From Rhodoferax lacus (GTDB taxonomy: Bacteria > Pseudomonadota > Gammaproteobacteria > Burkholderiales > Burkholderiaceae_C): DNA of 64,000 nt. The notes below the pieces were generated by a model. The model was not told where the DNA came from and did no database searches. It saw only the letters and a list, made by a program, of their open reading frames with translations. The position numbers and the translations under genes were made by a program. The DNA is taken from assembly GCF_003415675.1 (NCBI RefSeq), contig NZ_QFZK01000012.1, positions 1 through 64,000 on the forward strand, in the 5' to 3' direction. How positions within the stretch are numbered: position 1 is the stretch's first letter; every line of letters begins with the position of its first letter. Below are positions 33,739-41,925 of this stretch, in pieces.

Positions 33739-33756
33739 GCAATGCTGATACATTGC
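33739..33756. promoter_or_regulatory. Candidate LysR-type operator in the rhaD divergent promoter
   Basis: GCAATG (33739-33744), CTGATA, CATTGC (33751-33756) form a perfect dyad in the 189-bp region between rhaD and the LysR gene. AT-rich TATATTTTTAT next to it could supply the -10 element of the rhaD promoter on the minus strand. Confidence 0.5.
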
Positions 33757-33843
33757 CAGCCAGAGCGGCGCGCCACAGGCAAGCGCCGTACGGCCTGTAC
33801 TCCCAGGCACGCACACAGGGTCTACCACCGCGGGAAAACACCA

Positions 33844-34821
33844 ATGAAAGCCAAACCAGGCAAGCCTTCTGGCAGCGCAACAAACTCAGGGATTTCCCGC
33901 CTGAAGAATCTGACCCTGCGCCAGCTGCGCCTGTTCGAGGCCGTGGCCAGCCACCTGAGCTACTCGCGCGGCGCCGAGCAGATGAGCGTCACACAACCGG
34001 CCGTGTCCATGCAGTTGCAGCAGATGGAGGCCGACCTGGGCCTGCAGCTGCTGGTCAAGCAGGGCAAGAAGATCACGCTCAGCCAGGCCGGTGAAGAGAT
34101 GCTGCGCCACGCGCGGCGCATCCTCAACCAGGTGCAGATCGCCGAGGAAGCGGTGGCCGCCTTCCACATGACCGAGGGCAGCAAGGGCGGCCTCCTGCAT
34201 CTGGGCGTGGTGCCCACGGCGCATTACTTTGCACCCAAGCTGCTGATGGCTTTTGCCAAGGAGTGGCCGGGCCTGAAGTTCAAGCTCACGGTGGACCGGC
34301 GCGATGCCATTTTGTCCATGCTGCAGGAGCACCAGCTTGATGTGGCCATTGCCGGCTACCCGCCGTCTGAGGCCGATGTGGAGGCCGAAACCTTTGCGCA
34401 GCATCCGCATTGCATCGTGGCTGCGGCCGACCACCCTTTGGCGAAGAAGCGCCGCATCTACTGGGATGCGCTCAAGGACGAGCCCTTTATCTTTCGCGAA
34501 CCCAAGTCCGCCACGCGCCAGTTTTTTGAACACCTGGTGCAGGCGCAGGCGCTGCAGGTGAAAGTGTCGATGGAACTCTCGGGCAACGAGACCATCAAGC
34601 AGGCGGTGATGGCGGGCATGGGCATCAGCTTTTTGTCGGCGCACACCTTCCAGATTGAGTTGGAGGCCGGGCGGCTTGCGGTGCTGCATCTGGACGATAT
34701 GCCCAAGATGCTGGACTGGTGTTTTCTGCACCGGCGCGACTCTTTGTTGGCCGGTGTGAACGGTGCTTTCAAGGACTTTGTGCTGGCCCACGGCGCACGT
34801 TTTGCACGTTGCCGCATGTAG
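33844..34821 (+). CDS. LysR-type regulator divergent from the rha operon
   Basis: This 325-residue regulator has an N-terminal winged HTH (about 20-80: LRQLRLFEAVASHLSYSRGA and TQPAVSMQLQQMEADLGLQL) and a LysR substrate-binding domain (about 110-310). The HTH resembles the CbbR-like branch. It is transcribed away from rhaD with a shared 189-bp promoter region, so it is the likely rhamnose operon regulator, in place of the DeoR-type RhaR of rhizobia or AraC-type RhaRS of enterobacteria. The start is the Met of MKAKPGKPS; an open frame upstream has poor protein character. Confidence 0.85.
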   Translation: MKAKPGKPSGSATNSGISRLKNLTLRQLRLFEAVASHLSYSRGAEQMSVTQPAVSMQLQQMEADLGLQLLVKQGKKITLSQAGEEMLRHARRILNQVQIAEEAVAAFHMTEGSKGGLLHLGVVPTAHYFAPKLLMAFAKEWPGLKFKLTVDRRDAILSMLQEHQLDVAIAGYPPSEADVEAETFAQHPHCIVAAADHPLAKKRRIYWDALKDEPFIFREPKSATRQFFEHLVQAQALQVKVSMELSGNETIKQAVMAGMGISFLSAHTFQIELEAGRLAVLHLDDMPKMLDWCFLHRRDSLLAGVNGAFKDFVLAHGARFARCRM

Positions 34822-34982
34822 CCGCATTGCAGGAAACAGACACTGCGCTGCACGCCTGCATCGCGTTTGGTAGGGGATAGCGCACGTTTACACGATAATC
34901 GCCCGTGACGCGCGTATGACACGGCTCAGTATCTGCGTTTTATTTTCGACACCGCCGAATAAACCAAAAGGAAATCAACATC

Positions 34983-35339
34983 ATGGCAACTGCAAAAAAA
35001 TCCGCTCCCAAGGCTGCAACCAAGGCCGTCAAAGCGGCTCCTGCGAAGGCCGTCAAAGTGGTGGCAAAGCCCGCCGCCAAGCCCGCAGTGAAAGCTGCTG
35101 CCAAGCCAGCTGCAAAGCCCGTGGCCAAGAAGGCTCCCGTTGTGTCGAAGGCTGCCAAGGCCATCGCCAAGATCAATGGCAACCTGGCCAAGCTGAACGA
35201 ACGCAAGGCCAAGCTCAGCGCTGAAATCGCAGCACTGAAAGACCAGCGCACCGCACTGAAGGCCGCTCCCGCTGCCGCTCCTGCTGCTCCCGCCAAGGCT
35301 GTGAAGGCTGTGGCCAAGAAGGCTGCCAAGGCCAAGTAA
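34983..35339 (+). CDS. Histone H1-like Lys/Ala-rich DNA-binding protein
   Basis: This 118-residue protein is made almost only of Ala, Lys, Pro and Val in AAKPA/KAVK-type repeats, with a short heptad-like helix (about 58-88: INGNLAKLNERKAKLSAEIA) in the middle. It resembles bacterial H1-like/AlgP-type nucleoid proteins. AAAAGGAAATCAAC precedes the ATG, a strong ribosome binding region, and a hairpin follows the stop codon. It probably compacts DNA or modulates transcription. Confidence 0.82.
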   Translation: MATAKKSAPKAATKAVKAAPAKAVKVVAKPAAKPAVKAAAKPAAKPVAKKAPVVSKAAKAIAKINGNLAKLNERKAKLSAEIAALKDQRTALKAAPAAAPAAPAKAVKAVAKKAAKAK

Positions 35340-35347
35340 GCGTTAGT

Positions 35348-35375
35348 CCGTCAGACCGCGCCTGCGGTCTGACGG
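35348..35375 (+). terminator. Hairpin after the H1-like gene
   Basis: Arms CCGTCAGACCGC (35348-35359) and GCGGTCTGACGG (35364-35375) are perfect with a 4-nt loop. No strong T-tract follows, but it sits 8 bp after the stop codon between convergent genes and probably ends both transcripts. Confidence 0.65.
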
Positions 35376-35413
35376 TACGGTCTCAGTGCAACGCTGAAGA
35401 TCCAGATCCGAAT

Positions 35414-36073
35414 TCAAGACACCTGTTGCCGCGCACTGCGCAACAAGTCATTGCGCGTATAGGGCACCACGTGACCCGACAGATTCAAAGCGACGCGGGT
35501 TACCAGGGAATGGGATTGCGAGGCCTGCATTTGGGCTGGCGTGATGGACATCCAGGCCAGCAGTGCCAGCGGCACAAATACCGGCATGCGCAGACTGCCC
35601 GCACGCGATACGGCCAGCACCGCTGCCGTGACTGCAGCCCCCACCAGCAAGCCCGCCACCACTTCCGACCAGGAATGCGCGCCCACCGCAATGCGGCTCA
35701 CACCCACCAGCAAGGCCAGCGCACAACCCAGCAACAGGGCCCGTCGCAGCCCAGCGCGTGTGTCCCCCGCCAGAAAGGTCACCATCAGCATGGGATAGAT
35801 GGAAGCTGCAAACATGGCGTGACCGGACACGCCGGTGAAGTTGATGGACGCAAAGCCCAGCCCCCAGCCAATGAAGGCAATCTTGCTGGCCGCAGTGACC
35901 AGAATGGCCATGGCAATCAGCCCCATCCAGACCACAGCCAGGCGGCGTTTGCCTTGCTGGAAGAACAGCGCGATGGCGGTCAGCACGGCCACTGGCAGCA
36001 GGATTTCGGCTTCGCCCAGGCGGGTCAGAAGTTGCCAATACGGCAGGGTGTGCAAGGCGTCCAGAAAGTTCAT
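35414..36073 (-). CDS. PAP2-family phosphatase, integral membrane
   Basis: This 219-residue multi-pass protein of the phosphatidic acid phosphatase type 2 superfamily has a SGH motif (INFTGVSGHAMFAAS, usually PSGH) and SR-x5-H (SRIAVGAHSWSE), followed by Glu where Asp is usual. About six hydrophobic helices are visible. Substrates in this family include undecaprenyl diphosphate, phosphatidic acid and lipid A. The start is the Met of MNFLDALH. The first phosphatase motif (KxxxxxxRP) is not clear, so activity is uncertain. Confidence 0.75.
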   Translation of the reverse strand: MNFLDALHTLPYWQLLTRLGEAEILLPVAVLTAIALFFQQGKRRLAVVWMGLIAMAILVTAASKIAFIGWGLGFASINFTGVSGHAMFAASIYPMLMVTFLAGDTRAGLRRALLLGCALALLVGVSRIAVGAHSWSEVVAGLLVGAAVTAAVLAVSRAGSLRMPVFVPLALLAWMSITPAQMQASQSHSLVTRVALNLSGHVVPYTRNDLLRSARQQVS

Positions 36074-36244
36074 GGTTTTGATTTTACGGGGCCACCCTGC
36101 TGGCGGTTTTTGTGTGTGCCTATTGCGGCACCAACCCTTTCGCACTCTGTGTCATACATTTGCCGCGTTGTTTGTTTTGCGTCAGCCTGAAACGGCCCAA
36201 CTGTCCCACAATGGCAGTTCAGAAATGAATCAGGAGCAGGAACC

Positions 36245-36454
36245 ATGACCCGCAAAACAGACCGGCTAGAAGCGCTTGCCAGTGATCTGGCAAGCCGCTA
36301 TGGAGAAAGCGATCCCCTGGTGCAAAGCGTGCGGGAGGCTATCCCCAAGCGCCGGGCGGCTGTCCCGGCCGGGCCCAGGATCAATAACGCCGAGAGAAGA
36401 TTCCACAAGCAAGGCCCGATGGCCCGCAGCAAACAGTCAGACGCGCACGTCTGA
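36245..36454 (+). CDS. Small hypothetical protein
   Basis: This 69-residue hydrophilic basic protein is preceded by CAGGAGCAGGAACC, a good ribosome binding site, so it is probably translated. The N-terminal half (TDRLEALASDLASRYGESDP) looks helical; the rest is Arg/Lys-rich. I recognise no family. It is convergent with the phosphatase-like gene. Confidence 0.5.
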   Translation: MTRKTDRLEALASDLASRYGESDPLVQSVREAIPKRRAAVPAGPRINNAERRFHKQGPMARSKQSDAHV

Positions 36455-36462
36455 GTTTGCGC

Positions 36463-36960
36463 TTACACGTAACTCAGGTCACGCAGGTCGTGGCGCAGTT
36501 CCGAGCGGGTATGGCCTTTGGAATGCAGGCTGACCAGCAGTTCCAGGCGCCTGCGCAATGACACCAGGGTCTGCACCGTAGCCAGACCCAGCTCGGCCCC
36601 CTTGCCTTTTTTCTGCACCAGCGCAGGGTAGTCCCACAGGGCAGTCTCTGGCTGGCCCGGCCACATGGGGTGGTCCCCGGCGGTGCTGGCATCCAGAGAA
36701 ATCACAAAGTCCATACGCGGCGCACCATTGCGGGTGAACTCGGTCCAGGGCTTGCAACGCAAATCCTTGGAAGGTATGCCCGTGGTTTGCAGGGCCAGCA
36801 GGGTCCAGCTGCTGGGCGCTTCAGCCACCTTCCCCGGCACGCCGCAAGAAAAAACCTTGAAGCGGTTTTTGCCAATGTTTCTCAGGCAGGCTTCAGCCAG
36901 AAGGCTGCGGCAGGCATTGGTTTCGGAGACAAAAAGTACGTTGGTAAGCGACCGGTGCAT
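36463..36960 (-). CDS. Low-molecular-weight phosphotyrosine phosphatase homologue lacking the catalytic Cys
   Basis: This 165-residue protein has the LMW-PTP/ArsC fold signature VLFVSETNACRSLLAEA; the family consensus is VLFVC-x5-R-S. The nucleophilic Cys is Ser here (TCC, one base from TGC), so normal phosphatase or arsenate reductase chemistry is not expected. Later segments (FSCGVPGK, MDFVISLD, WDYPAL) retain family spacing, so the fold looks intact. It could be a phosphate-sensing or binding pseudoenzyme, or a decaying gene. It lies just after the dsbC-like gene on the same strand, 22 bp away. Confidence 0.72.
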   Translation of the reverse strand: MHRSLTNVLFVSETNACRSLLAEACLRNIGKNRFKVFSCGVPGKVAEAPSSWTLLALQTTGIPSKDLRCKPWTEFTRNGAPRMDFVISLDASTAGDHPMWPGQPETALWDYPALVQKKGKGAELGLATVQTLVSLRRRLELLVSLHSKGHTRSELRHDLRDLSYV

Positions 36961-36982
36961 GGGCCTATCTTAAGCTTGCGGC

Positions 36983-37714
36983 TCAGTGCACTTCGGACAG
37001 CAGCTTCTCTACCTGCTTGGCATCCACCGCACCCGGCACCCGGCGGCCATCGGACAGGAACAGGGTGGGGGTGCCTTCGATGCGGTAACGATGGCCGAAC
37101 TCCAGGTTGCGGTCCAGTGCGGTGGTGTCGCAGGGCATGATGCCGCCGGTCAAGGGAACCTGGTTCAGGATCCAGTCCTTCCAGGCTTGTGCCTTGTCTT
37201 TGGCGCACCAGATTTTCTTGGACTTCTCCACCGAGTCCGGCCCCAAGATGGGGTACAGGTACACATGCACCGTAACGTTGTCCACGTTCTCGAAGTCTTT
37301 CTCGAAGCGCTTGCAGAAGCCGCAGTTGGGATCTTCAAACACGGCGATCTTGCGCTGGCCATTGCCCCGCACGATGGTGAAGGCATCCCGCTTTGGCAGG
37401 TCTTCGAACTTGACGGCGATGACCTTGTCCATCTTCTCCTTGGTCATGTCCTGCAGGGTGCGGGTGTTGAGCAGGCTGCCCTTGAGGATGTAGTCGCCCC
37501 GGGCGTCGGTGTAATAGATCTCGGTGCCGTTGGCGCGCACCTCGTACAGGCCGGGCATGGGCAGCTTCACCACCTCGTCAATGGTTTTGAACTCGGGCAG
37601 GCGCTTGGCCAGGTTCTTGCGGATGGCGGCTTCTTGCGCGCACAGGCCCAGGCTCACGCCGGCCAGCAAAATCCCCAGGCCCAAGCGGCGCAGGGTGGAG
37701 CAGGTGTTCTTCAT
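36983..37714 (-). CDS. dsbC: DsbC-like periplasmic disulfide isomerase
   Basis: This 243-residue protein with a signal peptide (cleavage near LCAQEA) has an N-terminal dimerisation domain and a thioredoxin domain with active site CGFC (about 131-134) and cis-Pro in EGTPTLF. An extra Cys pair (WCAKDK and MPCDTT) is also present, as in E. coli DsbC. It rearranges wrong disulfides in exported proteins. It is the last gene of the co-oriented envelope cluster; the six-cysteine PstS-like protein encoded upstream in the same cluster is an attractive client. Confidence 0.88.
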   Translation of the reverse strand: MKNTCSTLRRLGLGILLAGVSLGLCAQEAAIRKNLAKRLPEFKTIDEVVKLPMPGLYEVRANGTEIYYTDARGDYILKGSLLNTRTLQDMTKEKMDKVIAVKFEDLPKRDAFTIVRGNGQRKIAVFEDPNCGFCKRFEKDFENVDNVTVHVYLYPILGPDSVEKSKKIWCAKDKAQAWKDWILNQVPLTGGIMPCDTTALDRNLEFGHRYRIEGTPTLFLSDGRRVPGAVDAKQVEKLLSEVH

Positions 37715-37736
37715 GGCAGCGGGCTTTCGGTAAGGC

Positions 37737-38375
37737 TTACTGTGCCAGGTCGGTGGGCAGCAGGCGCTCAGTGTCGAGCTTGTCGCGGTAGTCTTCCATC
37801 AGGGTTTCAAAGGCCACGCGCTTGGCACCCGTGAATTGCGGCAGCAGCTGGGCCGCATCCACGCGGGCGGTGTCCTGGCACTGCGCCACCAGCTTGCGGC
37901 CCAGGCCATAGAGCTCGGTATTGCGCTTCTCGCAGGCGTTGACCTGGCGGTTGCGGCTGACCAGGGCGCCCTCGGAGGTCTTGAGCTGCGCGCCGGTCTG
38001 GGCCAGTTCTTTTTCGAGTACGGCCACGCGCTCTTGCGACGCCTTCAGGCGCTGCTCCAGGTCGGCTTTGGCGGCCTGCACGGTGGTGTTGTCAAGTTGT
38101 GCGGCATCCAGGGCCGTCTGCAGCTGCTTGTTCTTCTGGCCATCGGCCGCCGCACGCGACTGCACACCCTTGATGCGCTGCTCCAGCGCCGCCTTCTCTT
38201 CGTCGGTCACACGCAGCTTGTCCTGCAGGGCTGTCTGGGCCTGCTGCACGGTTTGCAACTGCGCCTGGGTGCGACGCAAGGCCTCGCGCTCGCGGGCACC
38301 GGGCTTGTCTTCAGCGTGCGCCACACCGGCTGCACAGCAGGCCAGCAACACCAGGGCCAGTAAGGGGTACTTCAT
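37737..38375 (-). CDS. Periplasmic coiled-coil protein
   Basis: This 212-residue protein has a signal peptide (MKYPLLALVLLACCAAGVAHA) and then a long Gln/Ala/Leu-rich coiled coil (about 25-150). The C-terminal part has two cysteines (NACEKRN and VAQCQDT). GGAGAG precedes the ATG. The start codon overlaps the stop codon of the ankyrin gene by one base. The role is unknown; it may act as a spacer or scaffold between envelope components of the TonB-porin module. Confidence 0.72.
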   Translation of the reverse strand: MKYPLLALVLLACCAAGVAHAEDKPGAREREALRRTQAQLQTVQQAQTALQDKLRVTDEEKAALEQRIKGVQSRAAADGQKNKQLQTALDAAQLDNTTVQAAKADLEQRLKASQERVAVLEKELAQTGAQLKTSEGALVSRNRQVNACEKRNTELYGLGRKLVAQCQDTARVDAAQLLPQFTGAKRVAFETLMEDYRDKLDTERLLPTDLAQ

Positions 38376-39244
38376 CAAAACTCTCCAAACACATAGCTGC
38401 CGCTGGTGGGCAATGCAATCTTCTTGACATGCGGGCTGGCACCGGCTGCCAGCAGCGTGGGCACCATGCCATCGCGCTTGAGGTACTCGGCCCAATACAG
38501 GGGCGTGAGGCCATCGCGGTCAGGGGTGTTGGGGCTGGCGCCATGCTTCAAAAGCAGGGCCAACATTTCCGGGAAATCTTCGGTAATGGCCACCATGACC
38601 AGGCCATCGCCCTGGCGGTTGTGCACCTTCAGGCTGGCACCGGCCTCCAGCAGGGCTGCCGCGGCGGACAAGCGGTTCATGCGCACGGCCAGCATGAGTG
38701 CGGGCTCGCCGGTCTCGGTGCTGGTGTCGGGCTGGGCACCACTGGCCAGCAGCAGCTTGATCACCTCGGCGTGTCCTCCCAACGCGGCTGCGGCCAGGGG
38801 CGTCATGGGGCCGCCGCGTCCATCGGGGGCGGCACCGGCGCGCAACAGCGTGCGCACCACATCCACCTGCCCCTGTTGGGCGGCCAGCAGCACCGGCGTG
38901 CTGCCCCATTCGTTGCTGGCGTTCACGCGTGCGCCGGCCAGCAGGGCGGCCTTGGTGGCGCCCAGGTCACCTGCGCTGGCAGCTTTCATCAACTCGGCTC
39001 CTGCCCGTGGGTTGCTGGCCTGCGGCCACTCCGGCGCACTGGCTACCAGCCGCTGTTGTTCTTCGCGCGTGGTGCGAAAACGCACCGTGTCTTGCGGGGT
39101 CTGCACTCCGGCTTCCAGGCGCTGGCGATAGGCCAGTTGCTCGGGCGGCAGGGCGCAGCCCGAGAGCTGCACAAACGCGCACAGCCCCAGCCCCAACGAG
39201 GACAGCAGGGAGCGCGCGTGGCTGGGCTGCTTAGAACTTGGCAT
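38375..39244 (-). CDS. Ankyrin-repeat lipoprotein
   Basis: This 289-residue protein has a lipoprotein signal ending LSGC, then about five ankyrin repeats (from about residue 80; repeating TPLxxAAxxG and VVRTLLRAGA type units). It should be tethered to a membrane in the periplasm and bind another protein. I start at the Met of MPSSKQPS, which overlaps the porin gene by 14 bp and has an AGG upstream. Tight overlap on both sides shows cotranscription with the porin and the coiled-coil gene. Confidence 0.82.
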   Translation of the reverse strand: MPSSKQPSHARSLLSSLGLGLCAFVQLSGCALPPEQLAYRQRLEAGVQTPQDTVRFRTTREEQQRLVASAPEWPQASNPRAGAELMKAASAGDLGATKAALLAGARVNASNEWGSTPVLLAAQQGQVDVVRTLLRAGAAPDGRGGPMTPLAAAALGGHAEVIKLLLASGAQPDTSTETGEPALMLAVRMNRLSAAAALLEAGASLKVHNRQGDGLVMVAITEDFPEMLALLLKHGASPNTPDRDGLTPLYWAEYLKRDGMVPTLLAAGASPHVKKIALPTSGSYVFGEF

Positions 39245-40805
39245 TGAAATAGACCTGCAGGGCATTGACGGTCAGGGGCGGGCCCGACACTTCATTGCTG
39301 GAGAGCCAGCGTGCGCTCACCCAGTTGTTGCGGCCCAGCCCGTATTGCAGGCCCAGCACATAGCCACGGTTGTTGGTGCCACCCAGATGGAAGTCCGAGT
39401 CGGTCATGGAATCCAGCACCGCGTCCGCTTCCAGGTAGCGGTAGGCCACGCTGGCTTGCCAGTCGCCACGCAGCAGCATGCTGGGCATACCCACAGCCAC
39501 ACGGGCCATGTAGCCCGTGGTCTGGCGTGCCACGTTGATGCCGGTGCGGTCCAGCGTCTTGCTTTGGCTAAAACCAATGTTCTCCACATAGTCGAGCGTG
39601 GAGATCACATGCACGGGGTCGTACAGGTTCAGGTCCAGCATGGCCGTCAGGTTGAGGATCTGGTAGTCATTGGCCAATGCGTACAGCGAGGTGGCACCGC
39701 CATCATTGGCAATGTCAAACAGCGTGTTGCCCTTTTGGCGGAAGCCCGGTGCGGTGCTGTTGGTGGTGGTGGTGCCAAAGCTGTTGCGCACACCGCTCAC
39801 GTTTTGGTAGTCGTAATAGCCCAGGCCAATCTTGGCGCGCTTGTTGGTGTCGGGCACCCATTCCACACCGCCCTGCACTCCCACCATCCACTTGGACTTG
39901 CCCTTGTTGGAAACCGAGGTCTCGATGTCCTGCAAGGCAAACAGGCCGGTGCCGGCAAAGGGGCGCCACACCGCGTCGCTCTTGGCGGCCGGGTCAAACT
40001 GCGCCTGCACGCCGTCCAGCGTCAGGTTGTCGTTCCAGACCAGGTCGGTACCAAACCAGGGGTTGGCCATGCGGCCTGCGGTGGCGGTCAGCCAGGGCAG
40101 CGCCTCGTCATCGTGGTAGCGCATGAAGGCGCGGTCCAGCGCAAAGCTGGTCTTGGTGCCTGAAGCACCCAGCGTCTGGCTGGTGGATAGCGGGTCGGCG
40201 GCAGAGCCGGTGGTCAGGCGCAGCGAGGTGGACAGGTCCTGCGTCACCTTGGCATTCACGCCCAAGCGAGCGCGCATGCGCAGGCGGGTGCGGTCGTCGC
40301 TCATCTCATTGATGGCTTGGCCATTGGCGGCCAGGTAAGCGGCCGAGGCGGCGTTTTGGCTGCTGTAGCCTTCGGTCTGCAGGCCCACGCGCATATCGCC
40401 CTCCACCTTCACGCGGTCCACCCACTCGGGGATGGCATTGGCATCGGCCCAGCGCTCGGCCTTGGCCTGGGCGATCACTTCCTCGCGCACCTGGTCGGTG
40501 ATCTGCTTCTTCAGGAACTCGGGCACATAGGGCACGCGGATGGGTGCCACTTCCTTCTTGTCGGCCTTCTCAGGCACTGCCGCCAAGGGCGTGTTGCCCT
40601 TCTGCTGCGCCTGGCGCACCAGCTGGTCGGCCTTCTCCTGGGTCAGGAAGCCCTGCTGCACCAGCGCCTGGATCAGGCCCAGGGTGGTCTGGCGCAGGGC
40701 CTCCAGGCTTTGGGCTTCATCGGCGTGGGCGGGGCCCAGGGTGGCCAGCAGCAACACGGCGCAGGCCGCGGCCGACGCATTTCTCTTCAGGTTCTTGTAC
40801 GACAT
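39231..40805 (-). CDS. Large outer-membrane porin (putative porin family)
   Basis: This 524-residue protein has a signal peptide ending PAHA before DEAQS, a helical N-terminal segment (about 25-120, with ALVQQGFLTQEKADQLVRQ) possibly for periplasmic or peptidoglycan contact, and a beta-barrel-like remainder full of aromatic, alternating strands ending in a C-terminal Phe (VYFNAKF), the usual outer-membrane insertion signal. It sits directly after the tonB-like gene with no TonB-dependent receptor plug domain visible. The start could also be at the Met six codons upstream. Confidence 0.8.
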   Translation of the reverse strand: MSYKNLKRNASAAACAVLLLATLGPAHADEAQSLEALRQTTLGLIQALVQQGFLTQEKADQLVRQAQQKGNTPLAAVPEKADKKEVAPIRVPYVPEFLKKQITDQVREEVIAQAKAERWADANAIPEWVDRVKVEGDMRVGLQTEGYSSQNAASAAYLAANGQAINEMSDDRTRLRMRARLGVNAKVTQDLSTSLRLTTGSAADPLSTSQTLGASGTKTSFALDRAFMRYHDDEALPWLTATAGRMANPWFGTDLVWNDNLTLDGVQAQFDPAAKSDAVWRPFAGTGLFALQDIETSVSNKGKSKWMVGVQGGVEWVPDTNKRAKIGLGYYDYQNVSGVRNSFGTTTTNSTAPGFRQKGNTLFDIANDGGATSLYALANDYQILNLTAMLDLNLYDPVHVISTLDYVENIGFSQSKTLDRTGINVARQTTGYMARVAVGMPSMLLRGDWQASVAYRYLEADAVLDSMTDSDFHLGGTNNRGYVLGLQYGLGRNNWVSARWLSSNEVSGPPLTVNALQVYFNAKF

Positions 40806-40826
40806 GGCAATTCTTACTTTCAAAAT

Positions 40827-41510
40827 TCATCGCGACGCTATGCGCAGGCGAACGGGTTGTGGCATGTCACCCGGTGCGCCTTCGCGCAAGGCTGACATGG
40901 CCTTCATGACGGCCTTGATGGTTTCGTCGAGTTCGGGCTTGTCGCCAGCACCCACCATCTCCACACGGGTGATCTGGCCGCCCCCAGATATCCAGACATT
41001 CACATTGCGCGAGAACTCACCGGCCTCGCGCAGCTTTTTGTCGCGCGCAATCGCGTCCTGTATGCGGTCCTTTACCAGCGCGCCGTACCAGGCAAACTTG
41101 TTGCCCGTGCCGCTGCCGCCGCCGGCTATCAAATCGGCACCACCCTTTTTGCCCACCAGGCCAAAGCCGTCACCGGCGCCCGTGCCGGCCGCATCCACGG
41201 CCAGGTCGGGCCCGGGTGGAGGCGCCTCGGATTTGGTCGGCGCATCCTGCTTGGGGATGTCCATCTTTTCCTGGACCTGTTCCTTGGGCGGAGGCGGCGG
41301 CGTCTTGGGTGGCGGGGGCGGTGGTGGCGGCTTCATCAGGGCGATTTCCTGAATCACCTTTTTCTTGCGCGGCTCTTCCCCCGTGGCCATCAGCTTGAGC
41401 AGCCACGCCACACACAGCCCCACCAGCGCCAGCGCACCCAACCCGATGAACACCCAGCGGTAGCGTTGCCAGATGCTGCGGTCTTCCGTACTTACCTGCC
41501 CGGATTGCAT
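40827..41510 (-). CDS. TonB-like energy transducer
   Basis: This 227-residue protein has a short cytoplasmic N-terminus, one membrane helix (about 19-40), a proline-rich spacer with runs of eight and five Pro (KPPPPPPPPKTPPPPPKE) and a C-terminal TonB-like domain (about 140-227, with FSRNVNVWISGGGQITRVEM). It would carry proton-motive energy from the ExbB/ExbD-like pair to an outer-membrane partner. It begins 2 bp after exbD. Confidence 0.85.
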   Translation of the reverse strand: MQSGQVSTEDRSIWQRYRWVFIGLGALALVGLCVAWLLKLMATGEEPRKKKVIQEIALMKPPPPPPPPKTPPPPPKEQVQEKMDIPKQDAPTKSEAPPPGPDLAVDAAGTGAGDGFGLVGKKGGADLIAGGGSGTGNKFAWYGALVKDRIQDAIARDKKLREAGEFSRNVNVWISGGGQITRVEMVGAGDKPELDETIKAVMKAMSALREGAPGDMPQPVRLRIASR

Positions 41511-41512
41511 GC

Positions 41513-41923
41513 TTACTTGACCAGCTTTTGCGTCACCAGGCCGACCTGGTTCAGGTCCAGTCGGCCCAGCAGATCGAGCACCTCCATCACCTTGGCGTAC
41601 TGCACGGCCGAGTCACCCTTGAGCACCACCGGAAACTCCGGCGTGGCTGTTTTGAGGGCCACCAGGCGCTGCTCCAGATCGGCAATCGTGGCCATGGGGT
41701 AGGCGTCCAGGTACAGGCTGCCATCCTGCGTGATGGTGATGGCCTTGGTGGCCGGTTTGGCCAGGCTGGGCGTGTTGCTGGCCTTGGGCAGATTGACCTT
41801 GATGCCCTGCACCGAGGCCGTGGTCATCAGAATAAAAATAACCAGCAGCACATACGACAGATCCAGCATCGGCGTGATGTTGATGTCGTCATAGACCGCG
41901 CCGTCTTCTTGAGCTTTTGACAT
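41513..41923 (-). CDS. exbD: ExbD/TolR-family biopolymer transport protein
   Basis: This 136-residue protein has the key membrane helix with the proton-carrying Asp in DINITPMLDLSYVLLVIFI, followed by a periplasmic domain. It forms the stator with the ExbB-like domain of the preceding gene, whose stop codon is 2 bp upstream. The length is normal for ExbD (about 135-145). Confidence 0.92.
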   Translation of the reverse strand: MSKAQEDGAVYDDINITPMLDLSYVLLVIFILMTTASVQGIKVNLPKASNTPSLAKPATKAITITQDGSLYLDAYPMATIADLEQRLVALKTATPEFPVVLKGDSAVQYAKVMEVLDLLGRLDLNQVGLVTQKLVK

Positions 41924-41925
41924 GC

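Noticed and set aside
36463..36960. Arsenate reductase ArsC
   Set aside because: It lacks the nucleophilic Cys and there are no other ars genes nearby.
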